In this document: positions 33,635-42,379 of the stretch, one piece after another
Layout of the letters: the number at the start of each line of letters is the position of its first letter
Position numbering within the stretch: the stretch's first letter is position 1
Source of the DNA: Belliella alkalica
GTDB lineage: Bacteria; Bacteroidota; Bacteroidia; Cytophagales; Cyclobacteriaceae
Assembly: GCF_022549785.1 (NCBI RefSeq)
Contig: NZ_JAKZGO010000009.1
Span: 127,575-170,768 of the forward strand
Length of the DNA stretch: 43,194 nucleotides
Direction: 5' to 3'
Position numbers and translations under genes: made by a program
Notes under the pieces: model-generated
What the model was told of the DNA's origin: nothing
The model's input: only the letters and a program-made list of their open reading frames with translations
Database searches by the model: none

Positions 33635-34767
33635 AAGACGACATTAGATTTAAACTTGACAAAATAGCTGATATATGGAATTACTTCATATGGGACTATT
33701 GCTTCTGTTCAAGTAAAATTAAATTTAATGATGATGTTAAAACAAACTACTTCGGTGATATCTTAGGTTATTTTCAAGATACACTTGATATTGTTTTTGA
33801 AACTAAAAGGTTATCAAATGAATACAGCGAGAAATTTTCGCATACAATAAGTTTTTTACAAGCGATTTATATACAACAAGATTTTGTAGAAGAGTTATTG
33901 GGCATTTTCAGAACATCAATAGACAAAGGACATCTTAAAAATGACCACCTGTATTCAATCAACAGAGATTTAAGAAATGAACTTATTGGACATCCAATCA
34001 GAAAATTTGAAGGAAAACTAATTTCATCAACATTGTTTAGTTACCAAGCGAATGAAGGGGAGATTCAGTATTTAAGGTATCATACAGATAATAAATTTCA
34101 ATCCGAGAAAAAAACATACTCAATTGAAGATATTCAACAAAGACACAAGGAATTTTTAGAAAAATACTTTGAAATTATCCTTCAAAAGTTAAGGACTATC
34201 CTTGATGAATTTGTTTCCGAATTAGAAAAATTAGAAAAAGTAATTATCAACCGGGATTTTTCAACGGTATTAAAACTTGTGGAGTTATACTTTGAAGCCA
34301 TCTTCGAGAATGATTATTTATATGACAAAGAATCATTGCTGAAAATTTACGCCAGAAAAGATGAGCACCAGAGATATCATAACTTAATAGACAGATTTTA
34401 TAAAGACCTAAAATCCGCAATTGCTGACAAAAAGAAATTTGTAACTGAAATATACGAGCGTGAAAAGATTGATTATTCTCAAATCAGTAATGTAGAATTA
34501 CCACAAATAGATTTTTTATTCACGGACTCAACAATAACCAAGACTTCTAAAGAAGAACAAAAAACTACTTATCACTATGAAATTGGCAAAATTGCAACAA
34601 AACGAAATGCAATGGACTTTGACTTTTTTGCTGGACTTTTAAGAAGTAAATGCGAAAACAACGAATTGGTATTAAACGAATTAAACCATATGGAAAATAA
34701 TATTTACAATGAAATTGAATATTATACATCACTTAGGCTAATATGTGCAGAACTGAGCGAAGAATAA
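33631..34767 (+). CDS. Helical protein with HEPN-like Rx5H motif, partner of the DUF6602 protein
   Basis: The 378-residue protein is almost all helical. Residues 108-124 (YSINRDLRNELIGHPIR) contain R115-x5-H121, the R-x(4-6)-H signature of HEPN ribonucleases, in the typical LRNELIGHP setting. Later parts have heptad-like runs (FEIILQKLRTILDEFVSELE, near residue 185) and a conserved-looking end IGKIATKRNAMDFDFFAGLL. It overlaps the DUF6602 gene by 4 bp. I do not recognise the exact family. If the HEPN site is active the protein could be a toxin that cleaves RNA; alternatively it is a structural or regulating partner whose motif is coincidental. Confidence 0.78.
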   Translation: MKDDIRFKLDKIADIWNYFIWDYCFCSSKIKFNDDVKTNYFGDILGYFQDTLDIVFETKRLSNEYSEKFSHTISFLQAIYIQQDFVEELLGIFRTSIDKGHLKNDHLYSINRDLRNELIGHPIRKFEGKLISSTLFSYQANEGEIQYLRYHTDNKFQSEKKTYSIEDIQQRHKEFLEKYFEIILQKLRTILDEFVSELEKLEKVIINRDFSTVLKLVELYFEAIFENDYLYDKESLLKIYARKDEHQRYHNLIDRFYKDLKSAIADKKKFVTEIYEREKIDYSQISNVELPQIDFLFTDSTITKTSKEEQKTTYHYEIGKIATKRNAMDFDFFAGLLRSKCENNELVLNELNHMENNIYNEIEYYTSLRLICAELSEE

Positions 34768-34782
34768 AAAGCCGAACCGCTA

Positions 34783-35085
34783 ATATTTAGCCCACTAGCC
34801 AAAATCCCTGATTGATGCATTCATCTATCAGAGATTTTGGTTAGTGGCTGTTGACAGACATCCGCAAGGTGAAGAGCTTACTAGGTGGAATAGTATGCTG
34901 GCTGGTGGATTTTAGGAAGTGGTTGTTTTAGTTGTTGGTTGCATTTTTTTTTGGGGGGGGGGCGGGTGCTTTGGTTTGGATATGGTCTAACCTAATACTG
35001 GGGTGTTGCATTTTCGGTATGTCCTGGATCCAACCCTTGATTTCTTAGATCTTGTAAGTGGATCAAGCAGGTGCGGGATTTGGGT
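34783..35085 (+). repeat. Dispersed repeat A, copy 2, with a 25-bp-stem hairpin
   Basis: Shared blocks with 3314-3720 are listed there. In this copy the first part is a long stem-loop: CCACTAGCCAAAATCCCTGA pairs with TCAGAGATTTTGGTTAGTGG (G-U pairs included), then GATG/CATC around a short loop, spanning 34793-34855. A T9-G9 run lies at about 34947-34964. The element lies between the DUF6602 pair and hsdM. Confidence 0.78.
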
Positions 35086-35395
35086 TGATAGGTTTTAGGA
35101 AAGAAAGTTGGAGCTTTAGATTATTCCATAGTATAATTCAATGACCCTGTTTAGTCCAACTATGATTTAGATGCAGTCTTGATATTTCTATTTATAATGG
35201 TGGTTTTTTTGAGTAGATTGCGGCCAAAACACTTCACGTTTTCCATCAATATAAAAACAAATACACTGAAGCACAATTAGTTTTAGTCACAGCCTAATAC
35301 TAGAACAAAAAGCAAGGGGTCTTTAATTTTGCTTTTGCAAAACAAATACGAAGAAAAGCTGTAGAGCAATTAATACAAAAGGAATAAAACAATAA
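35086..35395. other. Intergenic region before hsdM
   Basis: No gene is visible. A short open fragment around 35250-35298 (QYKNKYTEAQLVLVTA) may be debris of a lost gene. A TAATTTTG box (TAnnTTTG) lies at 35324-35331, about 65 bp before the hsdM start, and is a candidate promoter for the type I operon. Confidence 0.4.
35324..35331 (+). promoter_or_regulatory. Candidate -7 promoter box for hsdM
   Basis: TAATTTTG matches TAnnTTTG. Transcription would start near 35338, giving a leader of about 58 bases. No clear -33 element was found. Confidence 0.35.
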
Positions 35396-38287
35396 ATGAA
35401 AACCGACAAGATTAAGTTATCCCAATTGGAAAGTTTCTTAATGAAGGCTGCCGATATTTTGAGGGGTAAAATGGATGCATCCGAATACAAAGAATTTATT
35501 TTTGGGATGCTGTTTCTGAAAAGAATGTCTGATGTATTTGATCAAAAGAAAGAGCATTATAGAAAAGAATACAAACATTTAGATTCTGAAACTCTCAGCG
35601 AAATACTCGAAGACAAACTGACTTATGGCGACACCTTCTATGTGCCGCCAAGAGCACGTTGGAATGAAGGCTTTTCGGATGAAAATGGAGTCCCGCAGCC
35701 ACCTATAAAGCACCTGCAACACAATATTGCTCAAATGCTTAACAAGGCCTTAGACGCAATTGAAGAAGCCAACACCGACACACTTTCTGGTATTTTCAAA
35801 GGCAGGATCAATTTCAATAAAGAGGTGGACGGTAAGCAAATTGTAAAAAATACCGACCTCAAAAGAATGATTGACCACTTCAATCAGTTCCCCAATCTGG
35901 TCAATGAAAATTTTGAATTCCCTGACCTTTTGGGTGCAGCTTATGAATACCTACTCAAACACTTCGCAGATGAAAGCGGCAAAAAAGGCGGTCAATTCTA
36001 TACACCTAACCAAGTGGTGCGTTTACTGGTTCAGTTGATGAAACCAGAAGCGGGAATGTCTATTTATGACCCGACGGTTGGGTCTGGAGGTATGTTGATT
36101 CAAGCACATCAATATATCGAAGAACATGGACAAAATTCCAACGACTTAGAACTGTTTGGGCAAGAGAACGACCCTACTGTAGTTGCTATTTGTAAGATGA
36201 ATATAATCTTGCACAACATCACCAAATACAACATTGAGTATGGCGACACGTTGGAAGAACCGCTGAATGAAAGAGACGGACAAATTATCCAGTTCGACCG
36301 GGTAATTGCAAATCCTCCATTTTCGCAGAATTATAATCGGGCGACCATGCAATACCCAGCTCGATTTAGCTATGGTTTTGCTCCCGAAACGGGCAAGAAG
36401 GGCGATTTGATGTTTGTACAACACATGCTGGCAAGCTGCAAACGCACAGGCAAAGTTGTGGTAGTAATGCCGCACGGTGTGCTGTTCCGTGGTGGCAAGG
36501 AAAAAGAAATCCGTGAGAACATGCTCAAGGCAGATGTACTGGAAGGCATCATCAGTTTGCCCCCACAATTGTTTTACGGCACGGGTATTCCTGCCTGTGT
36601 GATGGTGTTCAACAAGAGTAAACCCGACAGTCTGAAAAACAAGGTATTTATCATAAATGCCGACAAGGACTATGCGGAAGGGAAAAAGCAAAATACCCTT
36701 CGCCCGGAAGATGTAGAGAAGATTGATTATGTCTTCACCAACAAAATTGAAGAAGGCAATTACTCCAAATTGGTGGATTTGGAAACTATTGCCCAAAACG
36801 ACTACACACTGAATATCCGAAGGTATGTGGATAATACGCCTCTGCCTGAACCCGAGGATGTAAAAGCCCATTTGATAGGTGGTGTGCCTATTAGTGAAAT
36901 TGAAGAAGTGCAAAACACCTTAGCACCCAAGTTCGATTTTGACGGCTACCAACTCTTCAAGAAAAAAAACGATCAGTACAAAGATTTTGCGATCACCGAG
37001 AAATCTGAAATCAAAAAAACTATTGAAGATGATCAAAACGTCATTGATACCTTGATCGAATTGGGGCTTCATTTAGCTGATTGGTGGCAATTGGCCAAAG
37101 AAGATTTTTCTACCCTTGCTCCAAAAAAGAAAGAACCTGAAGAAGACGTGGTTGCTGAACCAATGGGCATATATCTCCGATTGGGTGGCGACAGATTCCC
37201 GAAAGTGCGGAAAGAACTGCTCGATTCCATCAAAGAAAAATTTGTGCCTGTAGGTGTGTTGGACAAGTTCCAAGTGGCAGGTGTGTTTGTAAACTGGTGG
37301 GACAACATTAAGTACGACCTCAAGACCATTATGCAAAACGGCTGGGATGCCGGACTGATACCTGACGAATACCTGATCGGTGAATTTTTCAAAAGCGAAA
37401 AAGCCGAAACCGAGCAGGTAGAAATGGAACAAGCCGACTTTGAAAGCCAACTGGAAGAAGCCGTAGAAGAAGCCCTGAATCTAGTGGAGTATGAAGCAGA
37501 CGAAGAAGAAGGTGAAGTAAAACAAACACCTGCTCTTGCCAAAAGTGAACTGGGCAAAATGATTGATTTCTACAGCGAAGAAAAGAAACAACCTGAAAAA
37601 GCGAAGCCCTTCCATGACCAGGAAACCAAAATAAAAGACTTCGAAAAATCCATTAAGGATTGCAAAGCCAAGCTCAAGGAAAAGCAAGCAGAACTAGACC
37701 TGAAAATAGAACTGAAACGCTACGGCAGTGATGATGTAAAAGAGGAAAGCAATGCCCTGCTTACCGCTACCAAAAGAGAGATAGCCAAACTGGACACAGA
37801 CATTGAGCATCTTATACAGCACTTCAAACCCGACTTAAAAGATACCATCGATTACGCCAACATCAAGAAATCCGTAACCGCTTTGGAAAAATCTCTCAAA
37901 GGAAATTATGATGAAAATGCCATGCTGAAATTGTCCCAAGTGCTGGAAGCCCAAAAACAGTTTAAGGAAATTACCAAGGCTTACAATGCAAGGGTAAAAG
38001 ACAGTGGCATACTGCAAAGTAAGCTCAAAAGCATTGATGCCCTATTGGAAGAAATTGGAGGTATGATTACTACCGAAGAAAGCCAAAAACTGATTCTGAA
38101 AAAGCATTTCGACATCATCAACGACCAACTGCAACGCTACCTCAATGCCGAAAAGCGGGCACTGATAGCCGCCTACGAAAACCTCTTTGATAAATACTAC
38201 ACCTCTGGCCAAGCCATAGAGCAAAAGCGGGAAAGGACTATGGCAGAGCTGAATGATTTTCTCACCCAACTAAACTATTTGAGCTAA
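35396..38287 (+). CDS. hsdM: Type I restriction-modification methyltransferase subunit (HsdM), long form
   Basis: The 963-residue protein starts with the HsdM N-terminal helical bundle ([20 protein letters not shown], near 13-32) and an N6-adenine methyltransferase domain: SAM-binding [13 protein letters not shown] at about 225-237 and catalytic NPPFSQNY at about 306-313, with [16 protein letters not shown] between. HsdM modifies adenine in the target set by HsdS. Typical HsdM is about 500 residues; here a further ~450 residues follow, with an acidic stretch ([14 protein letters not shown], near 695) and coiled-coil-rich helices to the end. Its stop overlaps the hsdS start by 1 bp (TAATG). 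The extension is the unusual part and may bind HsdS or the extra genes. Confidence 0.96.
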   Translation: MKTDKIKLSQLESFLMKAADILRGKMDASEYKEFIFGMLFLKRMSDVFDQKKEHYRKEYKHLDSETLSEILEDKLTYGDTFYVPPRARWNEGFSDENGVPQPPIKHLQHNIAQMLNKALDAIEEANTDTLSGIFKGRINFNKEVDGKQIVKNTDLKRMIDHFNQFPNLVNENFEFPDLLGAAYEYLLKHFADESGKKGGQFYTPNQVVRLLVQLMKPEAGMSIYDPTVGSGGMLIQAHQYIEEHGQNSNDLELFGQENDPTVVAICKMNIILHNITKYNIEYGDTLEEPLNERDGQIIQFDRVIANPPFSQNYNRATMQYPARFSYGFAPETGKKGDLMFVQHMLASCKRTGKVVVVMPHGVLFRGGKEKEIRENMLKADVLEGIISLPPQLFYGTGIPACVMVFNKSKPDSLKNKVFIINADKDYAEGKKQNTLRPEDVEKIDYVFTNKIEEGNYSKLVDLETIAQNDYTLNIRRYVDNTPLPEPEDVKAHLIGGVPISEIEEVQNTLAPKFDFDGYQLFKKKNDQYKDFAITEKSEIKKTIEDDQNVIDTLIELGLHLADWWQLAKEDFSTLAPKKKEPEEDVVAEPMGIYLRLGGDRFPKVRKELLDSIKEKFVPVGVLDKFQVAGVFVNWWDNIKYDLKTIMQNGWDAGLIPDEYLIGEFFKSEKAETEQVEMEQADFESQLEEAVEEALNLVEYEADEEEGEVKQTPALAKSELGKMIDFYSEEKKQPEKAKPFHDQETKIKDFEKSIKDCKAKLKEKQAELDLKIELKRYGSDDVKEESNALLTATKREIAKLDTDIEHLIQHFKPDLKDTIDYANIKKSVTALEKSLKGNYDENAMLKLSQVLEAQKQFKEITKAYNARVKDSGILQSKLKSIDALLEEIGGMITTEESQKLILKKHFDIINDQLQRYLNAEKRALIAAYENLFDKYYTSGQAIEQKRERTMAELNDFLTQLNYLS

Positions 38288-39537
38288 TGGAAGAAAATCA
38301 ACTGCATGTTCCGAATGGGTGGGATGAATATTGTTTGGGAAATATTTTAAATTATGAACAGCCATATAAATATACCGTTGATTCAACAGACTATAATGAT
38401 AAGTCAGGTATTCCTGTTTTGACTGCTGGTAAATCCTTTATTCTTGGATATACCACCGAACTACATGATGTTTACCAAAACACACCTGTTATCATTTTTG
38501 ATGATTTCACAACAGACAGCAAGTTTGTTGATTTTCCTTTTAAGGTAAAGTCTTCAGCAATGAAGTTCTTAAAGCCTAAAAATCCTGACGAGTTTGATAT
38601 CAAAATAATTTTTGGGTATTTACAGAACTTAAAAATTCGAGAGACTGGGGGCGACCATAAAAGACGCTGGATTTCTGAGTTCAGTAAGTTGAAGGTTATC
38701 TTGCCACCATTTTCCGAACAAACCACAATAGCCCGCATCCTTTCCAAAGTAGATGAAGCCATCGCCCAAACCGAGCAACTTATCGCCAAATACACTCGCA
38801 TCAAAACGGGCCTGATGCAGGACTTGCTCACCAAAGGCATAGACGAATACGGCAAAATCCGCAGCGAACAAACCCACGAGTTTAAAGATAGTCCGCTAGG
38901 GAGAATTCCGAAGGAGTGGGAGTGTAATACTCTTATTTCATTCTGCGAAAAAATTCAAGATGGCACTCATTTTTCACCAAAAACTGATTCAAATGGTGCG
39001 TACAAGTATATAACATCAAAGAATATCAGAATGGGGCATTTGGATTTGACAAATCTCGAACATATCAATAATGATGCTCATAAAAAGATTTACAGAAGAT
39101 GCTCGGTTAAATATAACGACGTGTTGCTTACCAAAGATGGGGCAAGTACTGGGAATATTTGTTTGAATCCATTAGATGAAGAGTTCAGTCTATTATCGAG
39201 TGTTGCATTAATAAGAGGTAAAAAAGGAAAGTTGTTGAACGAGTATATTGTTCAATTCTTTATGGAAGAAAGCGGTCAGAAATCTTTGGTTGACCAAATG
39301 TCTGGCAATGCAATAACTCGAATTACTTTGACAAAAATAAACAACACACAAATTAAGGTTCCTCTATTTGATGAACAGCAAAGGATTGTTCAGAACCTTA
39401 AATCTAAGGAAAACTTAATAATTAATGAAAGGATAAAACTCTCCAAACTCCAATCCCTCAAAGCGGGCTTAATGCAAGATTTATTAAGTGGTAAGGTGCG
39501 GGTAAACCACCTCATTAAAGAAACAGCAACAACATGA
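38287..39537 (+). CDS. hsdS: Type I restriction specificity subunit (HsdS)
   Basis: The 416-residue protein has two target-recognition domains, each followed by the conserved spacer helices. The first ends at PPFSEQTTIARILSKVDEAI (about 138-157) and IKTGLMQDLLTKGI; the second ends at LFDEQQRIVQNLKSKENLII and LKAGLMQDLLSGKV. The first domain holds WISEFSKLKVIL and the second IPKEWECNTLISF, both usual HsdS borders. It sets the bipartite recognition sequence for HsdM and HsdR. The stop overlaps the next start by 4 bp. Recognition sequence cannot be read from the protein. Confidence 0.95.
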   Translation: MEENQLHVPNGWDEYCLGNILNYEQPYKYTVDSTDYNDKSGIPVLTAGKSFILGYTTELHDVYQNTPVIIFDDFTTDSKFVDFPFKVKSSAMKFLKPKNPDEFDIKIIFGYLQNLKIRETGGDHKRRWISEFSKLKVILPPFSEQTTIARILSKVDEAIAQTEQLIAKYTRIKTGLMQDLLTKGIDEYGKIRSEQTHEFKDSPLGRIPKEWECNTLISFCEKIQDGTHFSPKTDSNGAYKYITSKNIRMGHLDLTNLEHINNDAHKKIYRRCSVKYNDVLLTKDGASTGNICLNPLDEEFSLLSSVALIRGKKGKLLNEYIVQFFMEESGQKSLVDQMSGNAITRITLTKINNTQIKVPLFDEQQRIVQNLKSKENLIINERIKLSKLQSLKAGLMQDLLSGKVRVNHLIKETATT

Positions 39538-40721
39538 AAACAGAAAGACAAATAGCGGAGCAAATTTTTGATTCATTCCGAAAGGCTCAATGTAAGGCAG
39601 GACATATTGTGATGATGCGCAATATCCAGTTCGGAATTATTGACAAGCTGAATCCAAAAGAAAAAGAGATTTTTCATACGGTTTTTAATGGTCTAATCTC
39701 TACCGGGTATTTCACCTATGAAAAAGAAAGTCCCGAATCAATAAGACTTACTGAAAAAGGATACGATTACATCTATGATGAAGAAAAAGTTAAGTCAATG
39801 CTAAAACTGCCATGGGTTTTTCCTGACATTATAAAACCTGATTGGGATAAAGCTTTCAATAAGCTATGGAAAGTAATAGGTCCAAAGGAAACAGCCCAAT
39901 TTTACCTCACTGGTGGCCAATTTTATAAACTCATCTTTGAACTTGTTGATGATCTGCCTCCAAACAATCAGAAATTCATTGAAGCTAGAAAAAATAAAAA
40001 TCTATCAACGCACCGAGCCGACTATTATCAAGATCTTGTGGAGCATTTGGACGAAGAACAACGAAAAACGCTTTACGCCAACATTCAAATATCTTTAGAA
40101 AGCCATATTTTCACAAGTAATAGTCAATTAGAATCCTTTGATTTTAAAGATCCTTGGGAAGAAGGTATTCTTCCGAAAGAGAGTGTTGCCCAAAAGGTCG
40201 AAGTAGAAGAATCACAGATTGTTGCTACATCTGACGAGTCGCCAATAGTATTTATCTCTTATTCATGGGATACACCAGAGCATGAAGATTGGGTTTTAGA
40301 GATGGCTACCAAACTGCGGAAAAACGGAGTTGATGTTATTCTCGATAAGTGGGACTTGGGCCCTTTAGGAAAACCTCTTCCCCATTTTATGGAAAATGCA
40401 GTGCGTAAAGCAAAAAGAGTTATTTGCGTCATGACACCCAACTACAAATTGAAAACAGACAGTCTAACTGGTGGTGTTGGATATGAATATTCAATTATTT
40501 CAGCAGAAATTTTTTCTGATATTCAAACATCTAAGTTTATCCCACTTATAAGAACTGGTCCCAATGATAAGGCTATCCCATCGTCACTTGCAGGGAGAAA
40601 ATATATAGATATGAAAGATGGAGTAATTTCCAATGAAAAGATGGAAGAACTCTTGAGAGATATTTACGAAGAGCCCAAATTCAAAAAGCCACCTCTTGGC
40701 CAGAAACCAAAATTTAAATAG
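39534..40721 (+). CDS. SEFIR/TIR-like domain protein embedded in the type I operon
   Basis: The 395-residue protein joins a winged-helix-like N-terminus (about 1-85: REIDSFRK-type helices, FNGLISTGYFTYEK, SIRLTEKGYDYIYD), a helical middle (105-190: FNKLWKVIGPKETAQFYLTG) and a C-terminal SEFIR/TIR-like domain (237-385). The latter begins IVFISYSWDTPEHEDWVLEM and has DVILDKWDLGPLGKPLPHFM and GGVGYEYSIISAEIF. Glu318 in GVGYE lies where TIR NADases carry their catalytic glutamate. In other systems such domains cut NAD+ or make signalling nucleotides after phage sensing. It overlaps hsdS by 4 bp and precedes the AlbA gene by 6 bp, so it is co-transcribed. Confidence 0.85.
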   Translation: MKTERQIAEQIFDSFRKAQCKAGHIVMMRNIQFGIIDKLNPKEKEIFHTVFNGLISTGYFTYEKESPESIRLTEKGYDYIYDEEKVKSMLKLPWVFPDIIKPDWDKAFNKLWKVIGPKETAQFYLTGGQFYKLIFELVDDLPPNNQKFIEARKNKNLSTHRADYYQDLVEHLDEEQRKTLYANIQISLESHIFTSNSQLESFDFKDPWEEGILPKESVAQKVEVEESQIVATSDESPIVFISYSWDTPEHEDWVLEMATKLRKNGVDVILDKWDLGPLGKPLPHFMENAVRKAKRVICVMTPNYKLKTDSLTGGVGYEYSIISAEIFSDIQTSKFIPLIRTGPNDKAIPSSLAGRKYIDMKDGVISNEKMEELLRDIYEEPKFKKPPLGQKPKFK

Positions 40722-40727
40722 CATAGA

Positions 40728-42188
40728 ATGAAAAACTGGATAAACAAGGCTATTGCTTACTTGGAAAAGTCTTTGGGAAAGGTACCTACTGAGCTGAACG
40801 AAATCGATTGGAAGGAAGACCTTTCGCCCAAAAACGATAAGCTCTGCCAACACATTTCTGCTTTTGCCAATATGCCAGGTGGCGGTTTTTTGGTGTTTGG
40901 GATTAACAATAGGTCTGCAAGTGTGATAGGAATAGACAAAGCCAAAGCAGATAATATCATTGAGAGGCTGGCGTCACTTTGCAGGGATGGTGTAAATCCC
41001 CTAGTGAAAATTGACCACAGTATTGAGACATTCATGGAAAAGGAACTGCTATTTATTTATATTCAGGAAAGTGCCATCAAGCCTGTACATCTGATACACA
41101 AAACCATTGAAGATAGCTTTATCCGTAGCGGAGGCACTACCCGTAGAGCATCAAGACAAGAAGTTGGGGCATTGATGCTCAATAGCAAATCTCCGACTTG
41201 GGAAGAGCTGCATGCTTCAAAACTCCTGACCGAGCTGGAAGTGATTACCCTCTTGGAGTACGATAAGATTTTGGAGCTCTTAGGCAAACCTGTCCCATCC
41301 AAAATTGAAGAAATTATGCAATGGATGGTTGATGAAAAAATGCTGGTAGATGTGGATGGTAAAGGTTATTACATCACCAATTTTGGAGCAATTGCAGCAG
41401 CTAAAGACCTCAATAAATTTGATGGCTTGGTACGAAAAGTTGTGCGTTTGATCAAATATGAGGGTAAAAATAAGGCTGGTGCGAGCAAGGAATATCCTGG
41501 CAGAAAGGGTTATGCCGTCGGTTTTGAGTCACTTATCAACTTTGTTCAAGGCTTGCTACAAGACAGTGAAATAATTAAAAATGCACTAAGGGTAAATACC
41601 GCTATCTATCCAGAGCAAGCCCTTCGTGAATTGATAGCCAATATTTTGATTCATCAGGATTTCAATATTAGGGGTACGGGCCCCATGATAGAGATCTTTG
41701 AAGATAGGATAGTATTCAGTAATCCGGGGAAATTGTTGCCTTCCAAAAAAATCGACAGGCTGATCCGGACAACTCCTGAGTCTAGAAATGAAATTTTAGC
41801 ATCGGCTTTTAGAAGATACAATATATGTGAAGAAAGGGGTTCTGGGTTTGAGAAAGCAGTGATTGCAATTGAACTGTTTGGATTGCCACCTCTGAAGTTT
41901 GAAGAGCTTGAAAATTCCTTTAAAGTCACCATGTACGCACCAAAAAAATATGCAGATATGACTAGTGTTGAGCGGATAGAAGCCTGTTACCAACACAGTA
42001 TTATCGAGTATTACGGAAATGGAGGCTTTAGCAATACAAGCCTGAGAAAAAGGTTTGGTATGCATGAAAAGCAGGCCTCTCAGATTTCATTGTTGATCAA
42101 AGAAGCAATGGAAGCAGGAAAAATAAAGCCAAAGGATCCTGAAAATGTATCCAAGAAATTCAGTTTGTACATACCCTATTGGGCATAG
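40728..42188 (+). CDS. AlbA_2 (Schlafen-like) / GHKL-type ATP-binding regulator
   Basis: The 486-residue protein has an AlbA_2 domain at about 20-135 (TELNEIDWKEDLSPKNDKLC, AFANMPGGGFLVFGINN) and a C-terminal HATPase-type region at about 285-400 (EQALRELIANILIHQDFNIR, then IEIFEDRIVFSNPGKLLP and ERGSGFEKAVIA). A short winged-helix-like end follows (NTSLRKRFGMHEKQASQISL). Genes of this type often lie inside type I restriction operons; their task may be DNA binding or control, but it is not established. It starts 6 bp after the SEFIR gene and lies before hsdR with a 191-bp spacer that holds two 25-bp direct repeats. Confidence 0.9.
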   Translation: MKNWINKAIAYLEKSLGKVPTELNEIDWKEDLSPKNDKLCQHISAFANMPGGGFLVFGINNRSASVIGIDKAKADNIIERLASLCRDGVNPLVKIDHSIETFMEKELLFIYIQESAIKPVHLIHKTIEDSFIRSGGTTRRASRQEVGALMLNSKSPTWEELHASKLLTELEVITLLEYDKILELLGKPVPSKIEEIMQWMVDEKMLVDVDGKGYYITNFGAIAAAKDLNKFDGLVRKVVRLIKYEGKNKAGASKEYPGRKGYAVGFESLINFVQGLLQDSEIIKNALRVNTAIYPEQALRELIANILIHQDFNIRGTGPMIEIFEDRIVFSNPGKLLPSKKIDRLIRTTPESRNEILASAFRRYNICEERGSGFEKAVIAIELFGLPPLKFEELENSFKVTMYAPKKYADMTSVERIEACYQHSIIEYYGNGGFSNTSLRKRFGMHEKQASQISLLIKEAMEAGKIKPKDPENVSKKFSLYIPYWA

Positions 42189-42379
42189 GGTTTTATTTTA
42201 TTAGCATATGGAAAAAATTCATAATGAATTGATTTACAGAGAGTTTTTATTTAATTGGAAAACGGAAATTCCTTTTTCTTTATTTAACCATGACAATTCA
42301 TTTTACATTAACTTACTGATTTTCAATTACTTTTTATTTAATTAGAAAATGGAAAAGTCAATTTCTAACTACAAGAATT
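42189..42379. repeat. Two 25-bp direct repeats before hsdR
   Basis: TTTTTATTTAATTGGAAAAC followed by GGAAA (42244-42268) recurs with two changes at 42331-42355. The copies start 87 bp apart, and the second lies 24 bp before the hsdR start. They may be binding sites that set HsdR expression apart from HsdM and HsdS, or an old slippage product. Confidence 0.5.

Larger units (their letters stand above)
32768..34783. other. Two-gene unit bounded by inverted octamers
   Basis: TTAGCGGT at 32768-32775 (within GTTAGCGGTCAGC) and its complement ACCGCTAA at 34776-34783 (within GCCGAACCGCTAAT) flank the pair of genes at 32807 and 33631. The right octamer lies 8 bp after the second stop and touches repeat A. 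This looks like the ends of a mobile cassette or a site of exchange. Octamers alone could occur by chance. Confidence 0.4.

Noticed and set aside
32768-34783. Flanking octamers considered as true integron attC sites
   Set aside because: TTAGCGGT/ACCGCTAA only partly fits the GTTRRRY/RYYYAAC core, and no integron integrase is in the window; retained only as a possible cassette border.
36146-36913. 255-residue minus-strand frame opposite hsdM
   Set aside because: It mirrors the strongly supported hsdM gene, and its histidine- and phenylalanine-rich sequence is typical of a shadow frame.
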